Below are positions 1 through 6,867 of a stretch of 64,000 bases of DNA, one piece after another (the first letter of the stretch is position 1; every line of letters starts with the position of its first letter). Location of the stretch: NCBI GenBank assembly GCA_934454215.1, contig CAKSGG010000004.1, positions 18,113 through 82,112 of the forward strand. The letters run 5' to 3'. The notes below the pieces were generated by a model. The model searched no databases. It was not told the origin of the DNA and saw only the letters and a program-made list of their open reading frames with translations. This stretch comes from an uncultured Clostridia bacterium (GTDB taxonomy: Bacteria > Bacillota > Clostridia > UBA1381). The position numbers were made by a program, and so were the translations under genes.

Positions 1-695
1 AGATAGTCGTTCAGTCGATTGCACAGTTATCGGACAGATATCCTATAAAAGAATGGGAAGAGATCGTCGGCAACTGTGATACCCAGCTTGTACTTGGCTG
101 CAATGATATGATGACAAGCGAATATATAAGCAAACGCTGCGGTGCGGTTACAATTCAGCTCACAAACAGTATGGCGCCGCAGACGCCGTTGTTTTCACCC
201 ATAACAAGGGAAGTGACGGGATACAGAACAACAAAGTCCAACAATACAAGACCACTTATGTATCCGGAGGAAATACTCCAAATGGACAACAAAGAATGTT
301 TGCTGCTTATAAGAGGTCAGAAACCGCTGAAGGCATACAAAGTTATTCCCGATGAAATGTCATCATATAAGGAATTGAAATATACAAGAGTGGCAGATTA
401 TATTCCGGAGTGGCACGAAACAGATAAAGAAAATGAGAAGAAGAATACATATAAAGGCTATCAGCAGACATTTGACGATATGAATAGCAGCAGTGAGGAA
501 AATAAAAATAATGTTAAAGAGCAGTCCGAAAAATATGAATCGGTAACACCGAATTTCGGTTCGGATATTAAAACGGAGGAAAAAGTGAAAGGTGATGAAC
601 GGGAGATAAGGATAGAAATGGACTACTCAAATGCGGTGCTGCACGACGAATCAAAAATAACGCAGACAACGGCAGATGATATACTGAATGAATAA
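1..695 (+). CDS. VirD4/TraG-type conjugative coupling protein, C-terminal part
   Basis: The gene runs in from the left edge; its reading frame starts at base 3, so only the last ~230 residues are present. The opening residues (IVVQSIAQLSDRYP, then EWEEIVGNCDTQLVLGCND) match the end of the ATPase core of VirD4/TraG coupling proteins of Firmicutes conjugative elements. These membrane-anchored hexameric ATPases hand the relaxase-DNA complex to the type IV channel. The Walker motifs and membrane segments lie outside the window. The last ~100 residues are a charged Lys/Glu/Asn-rich tail, which is common and variable in this family. The stop codon sits 13 bases before the RepA-like start, so the two genes look co-transcribed. 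An ATG at position 108 is only an internal methionine. Confidence 0.85.
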   Translation, partial: IVVQSIAQLSDRYPIKEWEEIVGNCDTQLVLGCNDMMTSEYISKRCGAVTIQLTNSMAPQTPLFSPITREVTGYRTTKSNNTRPLMYPEEILQMDNKECLLLIRGQKPLKAYKVIPDEMSSYKELKYTRVADYIPEWHETDKENEKKNTYKGYQQTFDDMNSSSEENKNNVKEQSEKYESVTPNFGSDIKTEEKVKGDEREIRIEMDYSNAVLHDESKITQTTADDILNE

Positions 696-708
696 GGAGG
701 TTTTACAG

Positions 709-1731
709 ATGAATTTATATAAAATAAACGATATTATAAGCTGTGAGTTTTTGAAAATACCAAAGGCAATGTTTGCAAATGAGAAATACCGAAAATTGTC
801 CTCGGACGCAAAACTTGCATATGCTCTGCTTTATGACAGGCTTTCGCTTTCCAAACTTAATGGCTGGATAAATGAAAATGATGAGGTGTATCTCATATAC
901 ACAAGAGAGGAAATTGCGGAGGATTTGGGGATTACATATAAGAAATCAATATCGGCATTTAAGGAACTTACCGATGCAGGGCTTATTGCCGAACAACGCC
1001 AAGGTCGGGGTATGCCGAATAAAATATTTATTGTTAAACTCGAACTTTCGGAAAAACAAGCTAAAAAGTATGTGAAACGGGAAAATTTAAGATGTGCCGA
1101 TTCGGTATGTCTTGAAGAAAATATGTCGAAATATAAGATGTGCCAAAACAGCATATCTGAAGAAACAACACCAAAGCAAGAAGTGCCAGATGAGGATATC
1201 AAGAACTTCCAAAACGGCACATCAAGAAGTGCTGAAACGGCAGTTTTAGATGTGCCGGAATTGCACCCTAATAATACTTACATAAATCAGATTTATAATA
1301 ATCATGCTGAGAAAAGTCAGTCAGTAAGTCAGCAGAGTAAATTTAAGCTCTATACGGAAAGTGCAGAAGAAATTTCGCAGGACAGACAAACCGACAGCCC
1401 ATACAGATTAGAGGATATTCTGGAAAGATGTCAGCTTGAATACTTTGATGAGGAGGAAAGAAAGATATTGTATGACGCTTTGGAAAGAATGTTTTATTCG
1501 GATGGCTTGAAAATAGGCAATGCACGATTGCCACAGGATAAGATCCGAAGCAGAATGTATGAGATAGATTATAACACTCTCCAAAGTGCTGTTTGTAATC
1601 TGCACAAAAATACAAAACCCATAAGCAACATAACGGCATATGTTATGAGCACGATTTTTAATTGTATCACGGAAGAATACAGCCTCTTGCACATTGACCC
1701 GTATCTCAACAGCTTGAGACGAAGGGAGTGA
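709..1731 (+). CDS. RepA_N-type replication initiator protein
   Basis: The 340-aa product has the N-terminal winged-helix block typical of replication initiator protein A of Gram-positive plasmids and conjugative elements: KIPKAMFANEKYRKLS, then LSSDAKLAYALLYDR, then the helix-turn-helix around EEIAEDLGITYKKS. The family binds origin iterons and starts replication. The C-terminal ~100 residues (from ILERCQLEYFDEEE) resemble the DUF6017 domain often fused to these initiators. ATG 709 is preferred over ATG 688 because an AAGGAGG site lies 11 bases upstream of 709, whereas 688 overlaps the end of the coupling-protein gene. The middle (residues ~130-240) is polar and probably a linker. No clear iterons were found nearby. 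The call is firm for the N-terminal domain and moderate for the C-terminal domain. Confidence 0.8.
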   Translation: MNLYKINDIISCEFLKIPKAMFANEKYRKLSSDAKLAYALLYDRLSLSKLNGWINENDEVYLIYTREEIAEDLGITYKKSISAFKELTDAGLIAEQRQGRGMPNKIFIVKLELSEKQAKKYVKRENLRCADSVCLEENMSKYKMCQNSISEETTPKQEVPDEDIKNFQNGTSRSAETAVLDVPELHPNNTYINQIYNNHAEKSQSVSQQSKFKLYTESAEEISQDRQTDSPYRLEDILERCQLEYFDEEERKILYDALERMFYSDGLKIGNARLPQDKIRSRMYEIDYNTLQSAVCNLHKNTKPISNITAYVMSTIFNCITEEYSLLHIDPYLNSLRRRE

Positions 1732-1738
1732 GTGCCTT

Positions 1739-2275
1739 ATGTATCTGAATGTGTTTCAACGGTACATGAAAGAGTTGATTGACGAATACGGTCCTCTTTT
1801 GAAAAGGCAGCTGCTTATTATGGTGAATTTTCAAATTGGCTCAAAGCTGAAAAATATTGACGGATATGCCTTTCAAATGTGTCAGTTCGGTAATTTTCAA
1901 ACGGGCAGATTAGGTGGAGATGAATATATCGGGTATAAAGGCGAAACGCCGAATATTGATATGATTCGTTCTGTCGATGTAATGCTCGCTTTTCTGCCGA
2001 ATGTCCGGCAGCACAGAAAAAGCAGCGGACTTGTTTCAATCAAATTCCTTGCCGGGACGGACAAACACGAAAAAGAAATCAGTATAATTCCAGTTAAATA
2101 CGGTATGGAAAGAGCAGTATCAGAGTTTGCAAACGATAAAATTGTCAATGAAAAATGTGAATTGGTTGTATTTTTGCCGGAGGACAAAAACCAAATACCG
2201 CAGATATGTACCGAGTGTCATTGTAAGTATGCACTTCTCGGAGCGGGCGGAGTGGAATTTTACACTCCTAAATAA
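1739..2275 (+). CDS. Conserved mobile-element protein of unknown function (178 aa)
   Basis: This gene begins 7 bases after the RepA-like gene and is probably in the same transcript, which then meets the terminator at 2292-2330. The 178-aa product has no signal peptide, membrane segment or obvious catalytic motif. It contains a Cys/His pair near the end (QICTECHCKYALLG) that could bind metal, but this is too little to assign a function. My recollection is that a similar small protein (DUF5697-like) often follows RepA-like genes in Clostridia conjugative elements; this is memory, not a search. An in-frame ATG at 1766 is an alternative start. The GGGAG ahead of 1739 is about 10 bases away, so 1739 is kept. 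Confidence 0.55.
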   Translation: MYLNVFQRYMKELIDEYGPLLKRQLLIMVNFQIGSKLKNIDGYAFQMCQFGNFQTGRLGGDEYIGYKGETPNIDMIRSVDVMLAFLPNVRQHRKSSGLVSIKFLAGTDKHEKEISIIPVKYGMERAVSEFANDKIVNEKCELVVFLPEDKNQIPQICTECHCKYALLGAGGVEFYTPK

Positions 2276-2291
2276 AAATATCAGACAGACG

Positions 2292-2330
2292 CACCGTTTA
2301 ATCCCGAAAAAGGAAGGACGGTGTTTTTTT
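2292..2330 (+). terminator. Intrinsic terminator after the repA unit
   Basis: The arms CACCGT (2292-2297) and ACGGTG (2318-2323) form a perfect 6-bp stem around a purine-rich loop, immediately followed by seven Ts (2324-2330). It lies in the gap between the 178-aa protein and the S1-domain gene. Confidence 0.7.
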
Positions 2331-2389
2331 GTTTTCAGATGTGTGTGTCTGTCTGTAAATATACAAAAAATTATGAGGAGGTTACAATT

Positions 2390-3271
2390 ATGGACTTTAA
2401 AGATTTGAATTTAGCGGAACTTGATAAATACCTTACGGAGCCGGAACGAGAAGAATGGCAGGCGATTTATGCCTCATATCGAAGCGGCTCGGTTATGCAC
2501 GGGAATGTTGTCGGCGTTGATTTACACGAATTCAGCGCTGTTCCCAAAGGAAAGAAAAAAGCGGAGAAGCTCTCTATGCGCTGTCTTATTGTTATTCCGT
2601 ACAGAGTAAAGATAATAATTCCCGAAACAGAGGTTTTTATTACGGAACGCAGTACGGGGTATCATATACTTCATTCAATGTACGGTGCAAAGGTAAGCTA
2701 TGTCATAACTCATATCGACAGAGAGGCAGGATTTGCGATAGCGTCAAGAAAAATTGCTCTTGATAAGATACAGCACGCAAATTTCAGGCGAATGGCAAAT
2801 GTGGGAGAAAGGGTTGATGTTGATGTTTTGGCAGTCGGCAGAGATATCTGCACCGTAACATATAACGGCTTTGATGTTACATTGGCACAAAGAGATATAA
2901 GCTATGTGAGCATTGAGGACTTGCACGATATTATGAAGCCGGGAGATATAAGACAGGCGGTGGTAAAGGAATATAATCCCGACGAAAAAATTATGCGGTT
3001 TTCGATAAAGGAAGCAACCGCACACCCGTTTGACGGCATTGAAACAAGGCACCCGCTTGGAGCGACAAGAATGGCAAAAATAGTCGGTAAATATGCCGGA
3101 GGAGTTTTTTGCAGACTGTATGATGGAGAAACAAATGTGCTTTGCTCATATCTTACAATGCAGTATGACGGCGATTATAAAACGGGCGATTTGGTCGAGG
3201 TTATCATTCAAAAGTATAACTATGATAAAAAACAGGTGTATGGGAAAATATTAAGAAAAATGTCTAAATAA
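2390..3271 (+). CDS. S1-like RNA-binding domain protein (293 aa)
   Basis: The product carries at least two OB-fold/S1-like segments. The C-terminal one (about residues 215-290) has the usual order: a glycine-rich strand (AKIVGKYAGGVFCRLYDG), then a loop and GDLVEVIIQKYN near the end. The middle segment around GERVDVDVLAVGRD is similar. S1 domains bind single-stranded RNA or DNA. Proteins of this kind are common accessory genes of Firmicutes conjugative elements, with no settled role. ATG 2390 is chosen because GAGGAGG lies 8 bases upstream; the longer frame from 2321 would start inside the terminator. There is no signal peptide or membrane segment. The gene is followed by its own terminator and so appears monocistronic. 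Confidence 0.7.
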   Translation: MDFKDLNLAELDKYLTEPEREEWQAIYASYRSGSVMHGNVVGVDLHEFSAVPKGKKKAEKLSMRCLIVIPYRVKIIIPETEVFITERSTGYHILHSMYGAKVSYVITHIDREAGFAIASRKIALDKIQHANFRRMANVGERVDVDVLAVGRDICTVTYNGFDVTLAQRDISYVSIEDLHDIMKPGDIRQAVVKEYNPDEKIMRFSIKEATAHPFDGIETRHPLGATRMAKIVGKYAGGVFCRLYDGETNVLCSYLTMQYDGDYKTGDLVEVIIQKYNYDKKQVYGKILRKMSK

Positions 3272-3280
3272 ACAATATTA

Positions 3281-3311
3281 GGCGGTCAATATCGGCCGCC
3301 TTAATTTTTTT
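3281..3311 (+). terminator. Intrinsic terminator after the S1-domain gene
   Basis: GGCGGTC (3281-3287) pairs with GGCCGCC (3294-3300) in a 7-bp GC-rich stem with one G-U pair and a 6-base loop. The tail TTAATTTTTTT runs to 3311. Confidence 0.85.
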
Positions 3312-3323
3312 GGAGGTGTTTAT

Positions 3324-3485
3324 ATGAAAGCGAAAACAGATATAAATATTTGCACTGTATGCGAAACGGGAAAGAACGATTATCTGCTTGACAGAACAAG
3401 CGTTTTCTGTTCGTATATAGATTGCTTAAAAGACGGAAAATGCAGTATGTTTTGTCCGATTAAAAATAATGAATGCGGAAAGTAA
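3324..3485 (+). CDS. Small cysteine-rich protein (53 aa)
   Basis: A TGGAGGTG ribosome-binding site sits 7 bases upstream of ATG 3324 and the frame is open for 53 codons. The product has seven cysteines (residues 10, 13, 29, 34, 40, 44 and 51), starting with a CTVC pair, in a layout that suggests a small zinc-binding or disulfide-rich fold. No signal peptide is visible. I do not recognise the family. The density and spacing of Cys codons plus the strong ribosome-binding site make it more credible than a chance frame. Its ribosome-binding site directly follows the terminator T-tract, so it would need read-through or a promoter inside that short gap. Confidence 0.55.
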   Translation: MKAKTDINICTVCETGKNDYLLDRTSVFCSYIDCLKDGKCSMFCPIKNNECGK

Positions 3486-3541
3486 GATGGAAATTACGAA
3501 AGATGACACAATGTTTCAGTAAAATATCCGATGACAGCAAG

Positions 3542-3550
3542 TGTTATAAT
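3542..3550 (+). promoter_or_regulatory. Extended -10 promoter candidate for the resolvase
   Basis: TGTTATAAT is a perfect TATAAT preceded by the TGn extension, about 40 bases before the resolvase start. No good -35 box is seen at the expected distance, so this would rely on the extended -10. Confidence 0.4.
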
Positions 3551-3589
3551 ATAATAGGGGCAAAGTCGCATATCTGGGAGGTGATGGTA

Positions 3590-4186
3590 TTGGATTATGG
3601 ATATGTCAGAGTGTCTGCCATAGATCAAAATATAGCAAGACAAATGATTGAAATGCAGGGGTTGAATATCAAAAAAAGAAATATTTTTGTAGACAAGCAA
3701 TCAGGGAAAGATTTTAACCGCCCACGATATAAGGATTTGTTAAAGGTTTTAAAGGCGGGAGATTTACTCTATATTAAATCGATTGACAGGCTTGGCAGAA
3801 ACTATAAGGAAATTATAGACCAATGGCGGCTTTTGACAAAAGAAATGGAGGTAGATGTAGTGGTTATAGATATGCCCGTGCTTGACACAAGAATAGGAAA
3901 GGATTTGCTGGGAACTTTTATAGCTGATGTCGTGCTTCAAGTGTTATCGTTTGTGGCACAGAATGAGCGTGAAAACATTAAAAAACGACAAGAGGAGGGA
4001 ATAAAGGCAGCAAAACTTAATGGTGTTGAATTTGGCAGGCCGGTCATTGCGCCACCTGAAAATTTTGCTCAACTGATTGGCGATTGGCAAAAAGGAAAAA
4101 TATCAGCAGAACGAGCAGCGGAAGAATGTAATATGAGTATAGCAACTTTTTACCGACGGCTGCGGGAATTAAGAGCAAAACAATAA
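3590..4186 (+). CDS. Serine recombinase, resolvase/invertase family
   Basis: The 198-aa product matches the small serine recombinase family. It opens with DYGYVRVSAIDQN, where Ser9 is the expected nucleophile. It carries the arginine-rich core IKSIDRLGRNYKEI and the SFVAQNERENIKKRQEEGI helix, and it ends in a helix-turn-helix (ISAERAAEECNMSIATFYRR). Such enzymes resolve cointegrates or invert segments at short paired sites. The start is probably TTG 3590, which lies 8 bases after GGGAGG. ATG 3584 is in frame but only 2 bases from the same site. A 16-bp-stem terminator directly follows. The spaced inverted repeats at 4195-4370 are good candidates for its recombination site. Confidence 0.9.
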   Translation: MDYGYVRVSAIDQNIARQMIEMQGLNIKKRNIFVDKQSGKDFNRPRYKDLLKVLKAGDLLYIKSIDRLGRNYKEIIDQWRLLTKEMEVDVVVIDMPVLDTRIGKDLLGTFIADVVLQVLSFVAQNERENIKKRQEEGIKAAKLNGVEFGRPVIAPPENFAQLIGDWQKGKISAERAAEECNMSIATFYRRLRELRAKQ

Positions 4187-4224
4187 AATCACTATCAAAA
4201 AGTACACATTTTGATAGTGATTTT
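4185..4224 (+). terminator. Long-stem terminator after the resolvase
   Basis: A 16-bp perfect stem (4185-4200 with 4209-4224) closes an 8-base loop, and the second arm ends in a run of Ts. The stem is AT-rich and symmetric. The left part overlaps the inverted repeat described next, so the element may have a recombination role as well as terminating transcription. Confidence 0.65.
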
Positions 4225-4370
4225 TTATAAGCAAAAATTCGTTAAATAGCCTGTAAAACCTATTTTATACACAAATATTATACCAAATCATAGCTAAAAT
4301 GTCAATGATACGGGGGCAATTACAGTAAATTTTTTTGAAGTATATGATTATCAAATTGTGTACTTTTTGA
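4195..4370 (+). repeat. Spaced inverted repeats, candidate resolvase (res) site
   Basis: TCAAAAAGTACACA at 4195-4208 recurs as an exact reverse complement at 4357-4370. The match extends inward with three mismatches to about 25 bases (4195-4219 against 4346-4370). The AT-rich spacer of 126 bases has no gene. The left copy is itself part of the palindrome around AGTACACA. Paired imperfect palindromes beside a serine resolvase are what a res site looks like, but no footprint-type evidence is available. Confidence 0.5.
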
Positions 4371-4446
4371 CAAAACTATTATAAATGCGGTGTGATTTAT
4401 CAAAATGATAGGTGTTAAAGGCTTTTACAGGAGGTGTTTATCAAGA

Positions 4447-4947
4447 ATGGACAATGATAAGGAATGTGAATTGAGGAAGCATAGATGCTGTTTTACAGGG
4501 CATAGACCGTGGAAGCTGCATTGCAGTGAAAATACTGTGAAAAAGAAGTTAAAGTCAGCAATCAGACAAGCTATCCGGGACGGATATGTAACATTCATAA
4601 TAGGAATGTGCTATGGGATTGATCTGTGGGCAGGTGAAATTGTTATTGCGGAAAAAAAGAAAAATTCCGCTTTGCATTTGGTAGCGGCAATACCGCACCC
4701 GGATTTTGAAAAGTCGTGGGAAGAAAAAGAGCAGCAGCTTTATTACAAGGTGTTGAGCGAAGTCGATATTGCAAAAACAATAAGCGAGCATTATTACCGC
4801 TCTTGTTATCAAAAGAGAAATACATGGATGGTAGATAGGTCGTCAAGAGTGATAGCCGCATATAACGGAGAAAGCGGCGGTACAAAGAATACAATTATCT
4901 ATGCTGAAAAGCACGGCATAGAAGTTATAAATATACTCGACAAATAA
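4447..4947 (+). CDS. SLOG-family (YpsA/DUF1273-like) protein
   Basis: The 166-aa product starts with a Cys-containing strand and CCFTGHRPWKL, then has FIIGMCYGIDLWAGEIV and a nucleotide-binding-like ending (AAYNGESGGTKNTI). These are hallmarks of the SLOG Rossmann-like fold family (YpsA/DUF1273), which binds nucleotide-derived ligands. The family is common on phages and conjugative elements and its role there is unknown. ATG 4447 is chosen because CAGGAGGTG lies upstream with ~11-base spacing; the frame is open to 4405 but has no ribosome-binding site there. It stands alone between the resolvase region and the recombinase promoter. Confidence 0.75.
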   Translation: MDNDKECELRKHRCCFTGHRPWKLHCSENTVKKKLKSAIRQAIRDGYVTFIIGMCYGIDLWAGEIVIAEKKKNSALHLVAAIPHPDFEKSWEEKEQQLYYKVLSEVDIAKTISEHYYRSCYQKRNTWMVDRSSRVIAAYNGESGGTKNTIIYAEKHGIEVINILDK

Positions 4948-4965
4948 AATTAAATATCGCAAATA

Positions 4966-4993
4966 TTGACAAACCTTTTGGGGACATTATATA
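4966..4993 (+). promoter_or_regulatory. Sigma-A-type promoter of the tyrosine recombinase
   Basis: TTGACA (4966-4971), a 16-base spacer and TATATA (4988-4993) lie about 50 bases ahead of the recombinase start at 5040. Confidence 0.65.
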
Positions 4994-5039
4994 AAAACAC
5001 AGTTTAGTGGTAAAATATATACCAAAGGAGTTGTTCAAT

Positions 5040-5879
5040 ATGAGACAAATAACAAATGAACTTATAGAGAATTTCAAAATTGATTTAGTAGAGGAAGAAA
5101 AGGCACAGGCAACGATAGAAAAATATATTCGTGATATCCTTGCATTTGTGGAGTGGCTGTCAGGAAGAACGGTTGAAAAGCAGACAGTTCTTGAATATAA
5201 GCAGAAACTGATAGAAAAATATGCTCCGGCAAGTGTTAATTCTGTTTTATCATCATTAAATAGATTTTTTGCTTTTGCTCAGTGGTTTAACTGTAAGGTG
5301 AAATCAATAAAGATACAAAAGCAAGTGTTCGCAAAACAAGAAAGAGAACTAACAAAAGCGGAGTACGACAGGCTTTTGGCAGCAGCATTGCATAAAGATA
5401 ATAAGCGGCTTTATTTGCTGATGCAGACGATTTGTTCTACGGGAATCAGAGTATCCGAACTTAAATTTATAACCGTTGAGGCGGTCAAAGTACAAAAGGC
5501 AATTATAAACCTCAAAGGCAAAACAAGGTCTGTTTTTCTGCCGGATATGCTTTGCAAAATGCTGCTTCGGTATATAAAAGAGGAAAAGATAAAAAGCGGC
5601 AGTGTTTTTGTTTCCAAAAACGGTAGACCGCTCGACAGATGTAACATTTATCACGATATGAAAAAACTCTGCGAAAGTGCGAATGTGGATCGCAGCAAGG
5701 TTTTTCCTCATAATCTCAGACATCTTTTTGCACGGACATATTATTCGCTCGAAAAAGATATTTCAAGATTGGCAGATATTCTGGGGCATTCAAGTGTAAA
5801 CACGACACGCATTTACACTATGGAAACGGGTGAGATCCACAGAAAGCAAATACAGAAGTTAGGACTGCTTAGATGCTGA
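5040..5879 (+). CDS. XerC/XerD-like tyrosine recombinase (phase-switch invertase candidate)
   Basis: The 279-aa product has the two-domain layout of tyrosine recombinases: an N-terminal SAM-like core-binding domain (residues ~1-95) and a catalytic domain. The catalytic residues are visible: Arg in STGIRVSEL, Lys in LKGKTRSV, His and Arg in PHNLRHLFAR, His in ILGHSSVNTTR, and Tyr in RIYT. At 279 aa it is the length of Xer-type enzymes and shorter than typical ICE integrases, and it lacks an AP2-like arm-binding domain. AAAGGAG precedes ATG 5040. The gene ends 10 bases before one of two 22-bp sites that bound an invertible-looking segment, which suggests it flips that segment. It could alternatively be the element's integrase, but no att core was seen here. 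Confidence 0.88.
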   Translation: MRQITNELIENFKIDLVEEEKAQATIEKYIRDILAFVEWLSGRTVEKQTVLEYKQKLIEKYAPASVNSVLSSLNRFFAFAQWFNCKVKSIKIQKQVFAKQERELTKAEYDRLLAAALHKDNKRLYLLMQTICSTGIRVSELKFITVEAVKVQKAIINLKGKTRSVFLPDMLCKMLLRYIKEEKIKSGSVFVSKNGRPLDRCNIYHDMKKLCESANVDRSKVFPHNLRHLFARTYYSLEKDISRLADILGHSSVNTTRIYTMETGEIHRKQIQKLGLLRC

Positions 5880-5888
5880 AAATAAAAA

Positions 5889-5914
5889 TACCACATAATC
5901 GATATTATGTGGTA
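5889..5914 (+). repeat. Left recombination site of the putative promoter inverton
   Basis: Positions 5891-5912 hold a 22-bp near-palindrome with 9-base arms CCACATAAT/ATTATGTGG around CGAT; the pairing extends one TA dinucleotide on each side. It is the exact reverse complement of 6162-6183. The asymmetric centre gives it direction, as expected for two recombinase arms around a short crossover. Read on the minus strand the hairpin is followed by TTTTTATTTT, so it may also stop leftward transcription. Confidence 0.75.
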
Positions 5915-6161
5915 AATAAATTTATTATACATAACTTTTCTGCGTATTATTATAACACCAAAAAGGAATTTTGTCAATGATTTGCGAAAAATTTAATTGT
6001 ATTTGTCGAAAATCGTTAATTTCAACAAAAAAAGAGCAGCAAAACCGGACCATTGAAATTTTGAGCATTTCTATGGTCTAAAAGTCGTGGGTTTTTGATG
6101 TGTTTTAATGTTGTGCATAATGACAGAATCAAAAATAATCACCCTTTATTAAGTTCTCACA
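5913..6161. other. 249-bp putative invertible promoter segment
   Basis: The segment lies between inverted 22-bp sites next to a tyrosine recombinase and contains no gene. Its most distinctive content is a near-consensus promoter on the minus strand at 5949-5977. Inversion about the site centres maps a position p to 12074-p. The flipped promoter would then occupy about 6097-6125, read right, and start near 6132, about 140 bases before the TetR gene that opens the T7SS operon. In the sequenced orientation the promoter points away from that operon, which I read as the OFF state. Confidence 0.7.
5949..5977 (-). promoter_or_regulatory. Consensus promoter inside the inverton, pointing left
   Basis: On the minus strand TTGACA (5977-5972), a 17-base spacer and TATAAT (5954-5949) with a TGT extension make an almost perfect sigma-A promoter. 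Nothing is encoded in the direction it now faces except the antisense of the recombinase gene. Confidence 0.85.
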
Positions 6162-6187
6162 CCACATAATATCGATTATGTGGTGTG
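6158..6187 (+). repeat. Right recombination site of the putative promoter inverton
   Basis: The core at 6162-6183 (CCACATAAT ATCG ATTATGTGG) is the exact reverse complement of the left site. Pairing extends four more bases on each side (CACA/TGTG), giving a 13-bp stem. A run of eight Ts begins about seven bases downstream, so the site could weakly terminate rightward transcripts. Confidence 0.75.
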
Positions 6188-6200
6188 CGAATTATTTTTT

Positions 6201-6250
6201 TTGACTTGGTTTGTAACGATTGTAACACGGCTTGTAGAATGTGTTACAAA
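6201..6250 (+). promoter_or_regulatory. Promoter-like boxes and TetR-type operator ahead of the T7SS operon
   Basis: TTGACT (6201-6206), 16 bases, then TAACAC (6223-6228) form a weak promoter. Overlapping it are inverted repeats TTTGTAAC (6210-6217) with GTTACAAA (6243-6250), and TGTAACAC (6221-6228) with GTGTTACA (6241-6248). Such nested palindromes directly before a TetR gene are typical autoregulatory operators. Confidence 0.6.
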
Positions 6251-6270
6251 CTGAGCGGAGGTGGATTTCG

Positions 6271-6867
6271 GTGCGTGAACCTTCAATGAATAATATTCAG
6301 AAGGATGAAATTTTGAAAAAGTGTTTTGCGTATTTTGTTGAACACGGTTTAGAAAGTGTATCTATGCGAAAAATGTGTGTCGAAACCGGAATGGCAACGA
6401 GCAGCGCTTATTATTGGTTTGGTAATAAGGACGGAGCAATACTAAGCGCAACTGAATACGGGCTGAATCGTGTGGCAGATATATTGTTTGATTATGTATA
6501 TCAATATATAGATAATCTGGAATGTATCATTATAACATTTTCGGAATTTATTATGAAATATAAATCTCAGCTGAGGTTTATATATCAGGTTGTAACAAGC
6601 CAAAAATACGGCGACGAAATCAGACCGATAGCCAACAGGCTTACGGAAATATATGACCATTATACGGCGACGATAGCAAATCACTTTGGCTGCAAAAAGA
6701 CAGAACTTCAGCCTTATGTATATTTGTTTATATCCGCAGTTTTGGATTATGTTATCTGGCATGATAAAAATAAAATGGAAATTGAATTAGCCTGCATTTA
6801 CAAAGCGGTAACTGATTTGATAAATAAAGATAAGGGAGGCGATGATGTTGCCGGAAGGAATATTTAA
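6271..6867 (+). CDS. TetR/AcrR-family transcriptional regulator
   Basis: The 198-aa product has the TetR helix-turn-helix near its N-terminus (residues ~10-55: ILKKCFAYFVEHGLESVSM, then TGMATSSAYYWFGNKDGAI) and an all-helical ligand-binding domain behind it. GTG 6271 is preferred because GGAGG ends 9 bases upstream; the frame is open from GTG 6241, which would lie inside the operator. The gene follows overlapping TGTAACAC/GTGTTACA palindromes and overlaps the kinase gene by 23 bases, so it is the first cistron of the T7SS operon. It probably represses its own operon. The ligand is unknown. Confidence 0.88.
   Translation: MREPSMNNIQKDEILKKCFAYFVEHGLESVSMRKMCVETGMATSSAYYWFGNKDGAILSATEYGLNRVADILFDYVYQYIDNLECIIITFSEFIMKYKSQLRFIYQVVTSQKYGDEIRPIANRLTEIYDHYTATIANHFGCKKTELQPYVYLFISAVLDYVIWHDKNKMEIELACIYKAVTDLINKDKGGDDVAGRNI

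Noticed and set aside
5040..5879. This tyrosine recombinase as the main ICE integrase
   Set aside because: It is short, lacks an obvious arm-binding domain, has the inverted sites next to it, and no direct-repeat att pair was found in the window. It remains possible.
5889..6187. Pair of ordinary terminators rather than recombination sites
   Set aside because: Exact reverse-complement identity of the 22-bp cores, asymmetric centres and the adjacent recombinase fit inversion better, though the left site may also stop leftward transcription.
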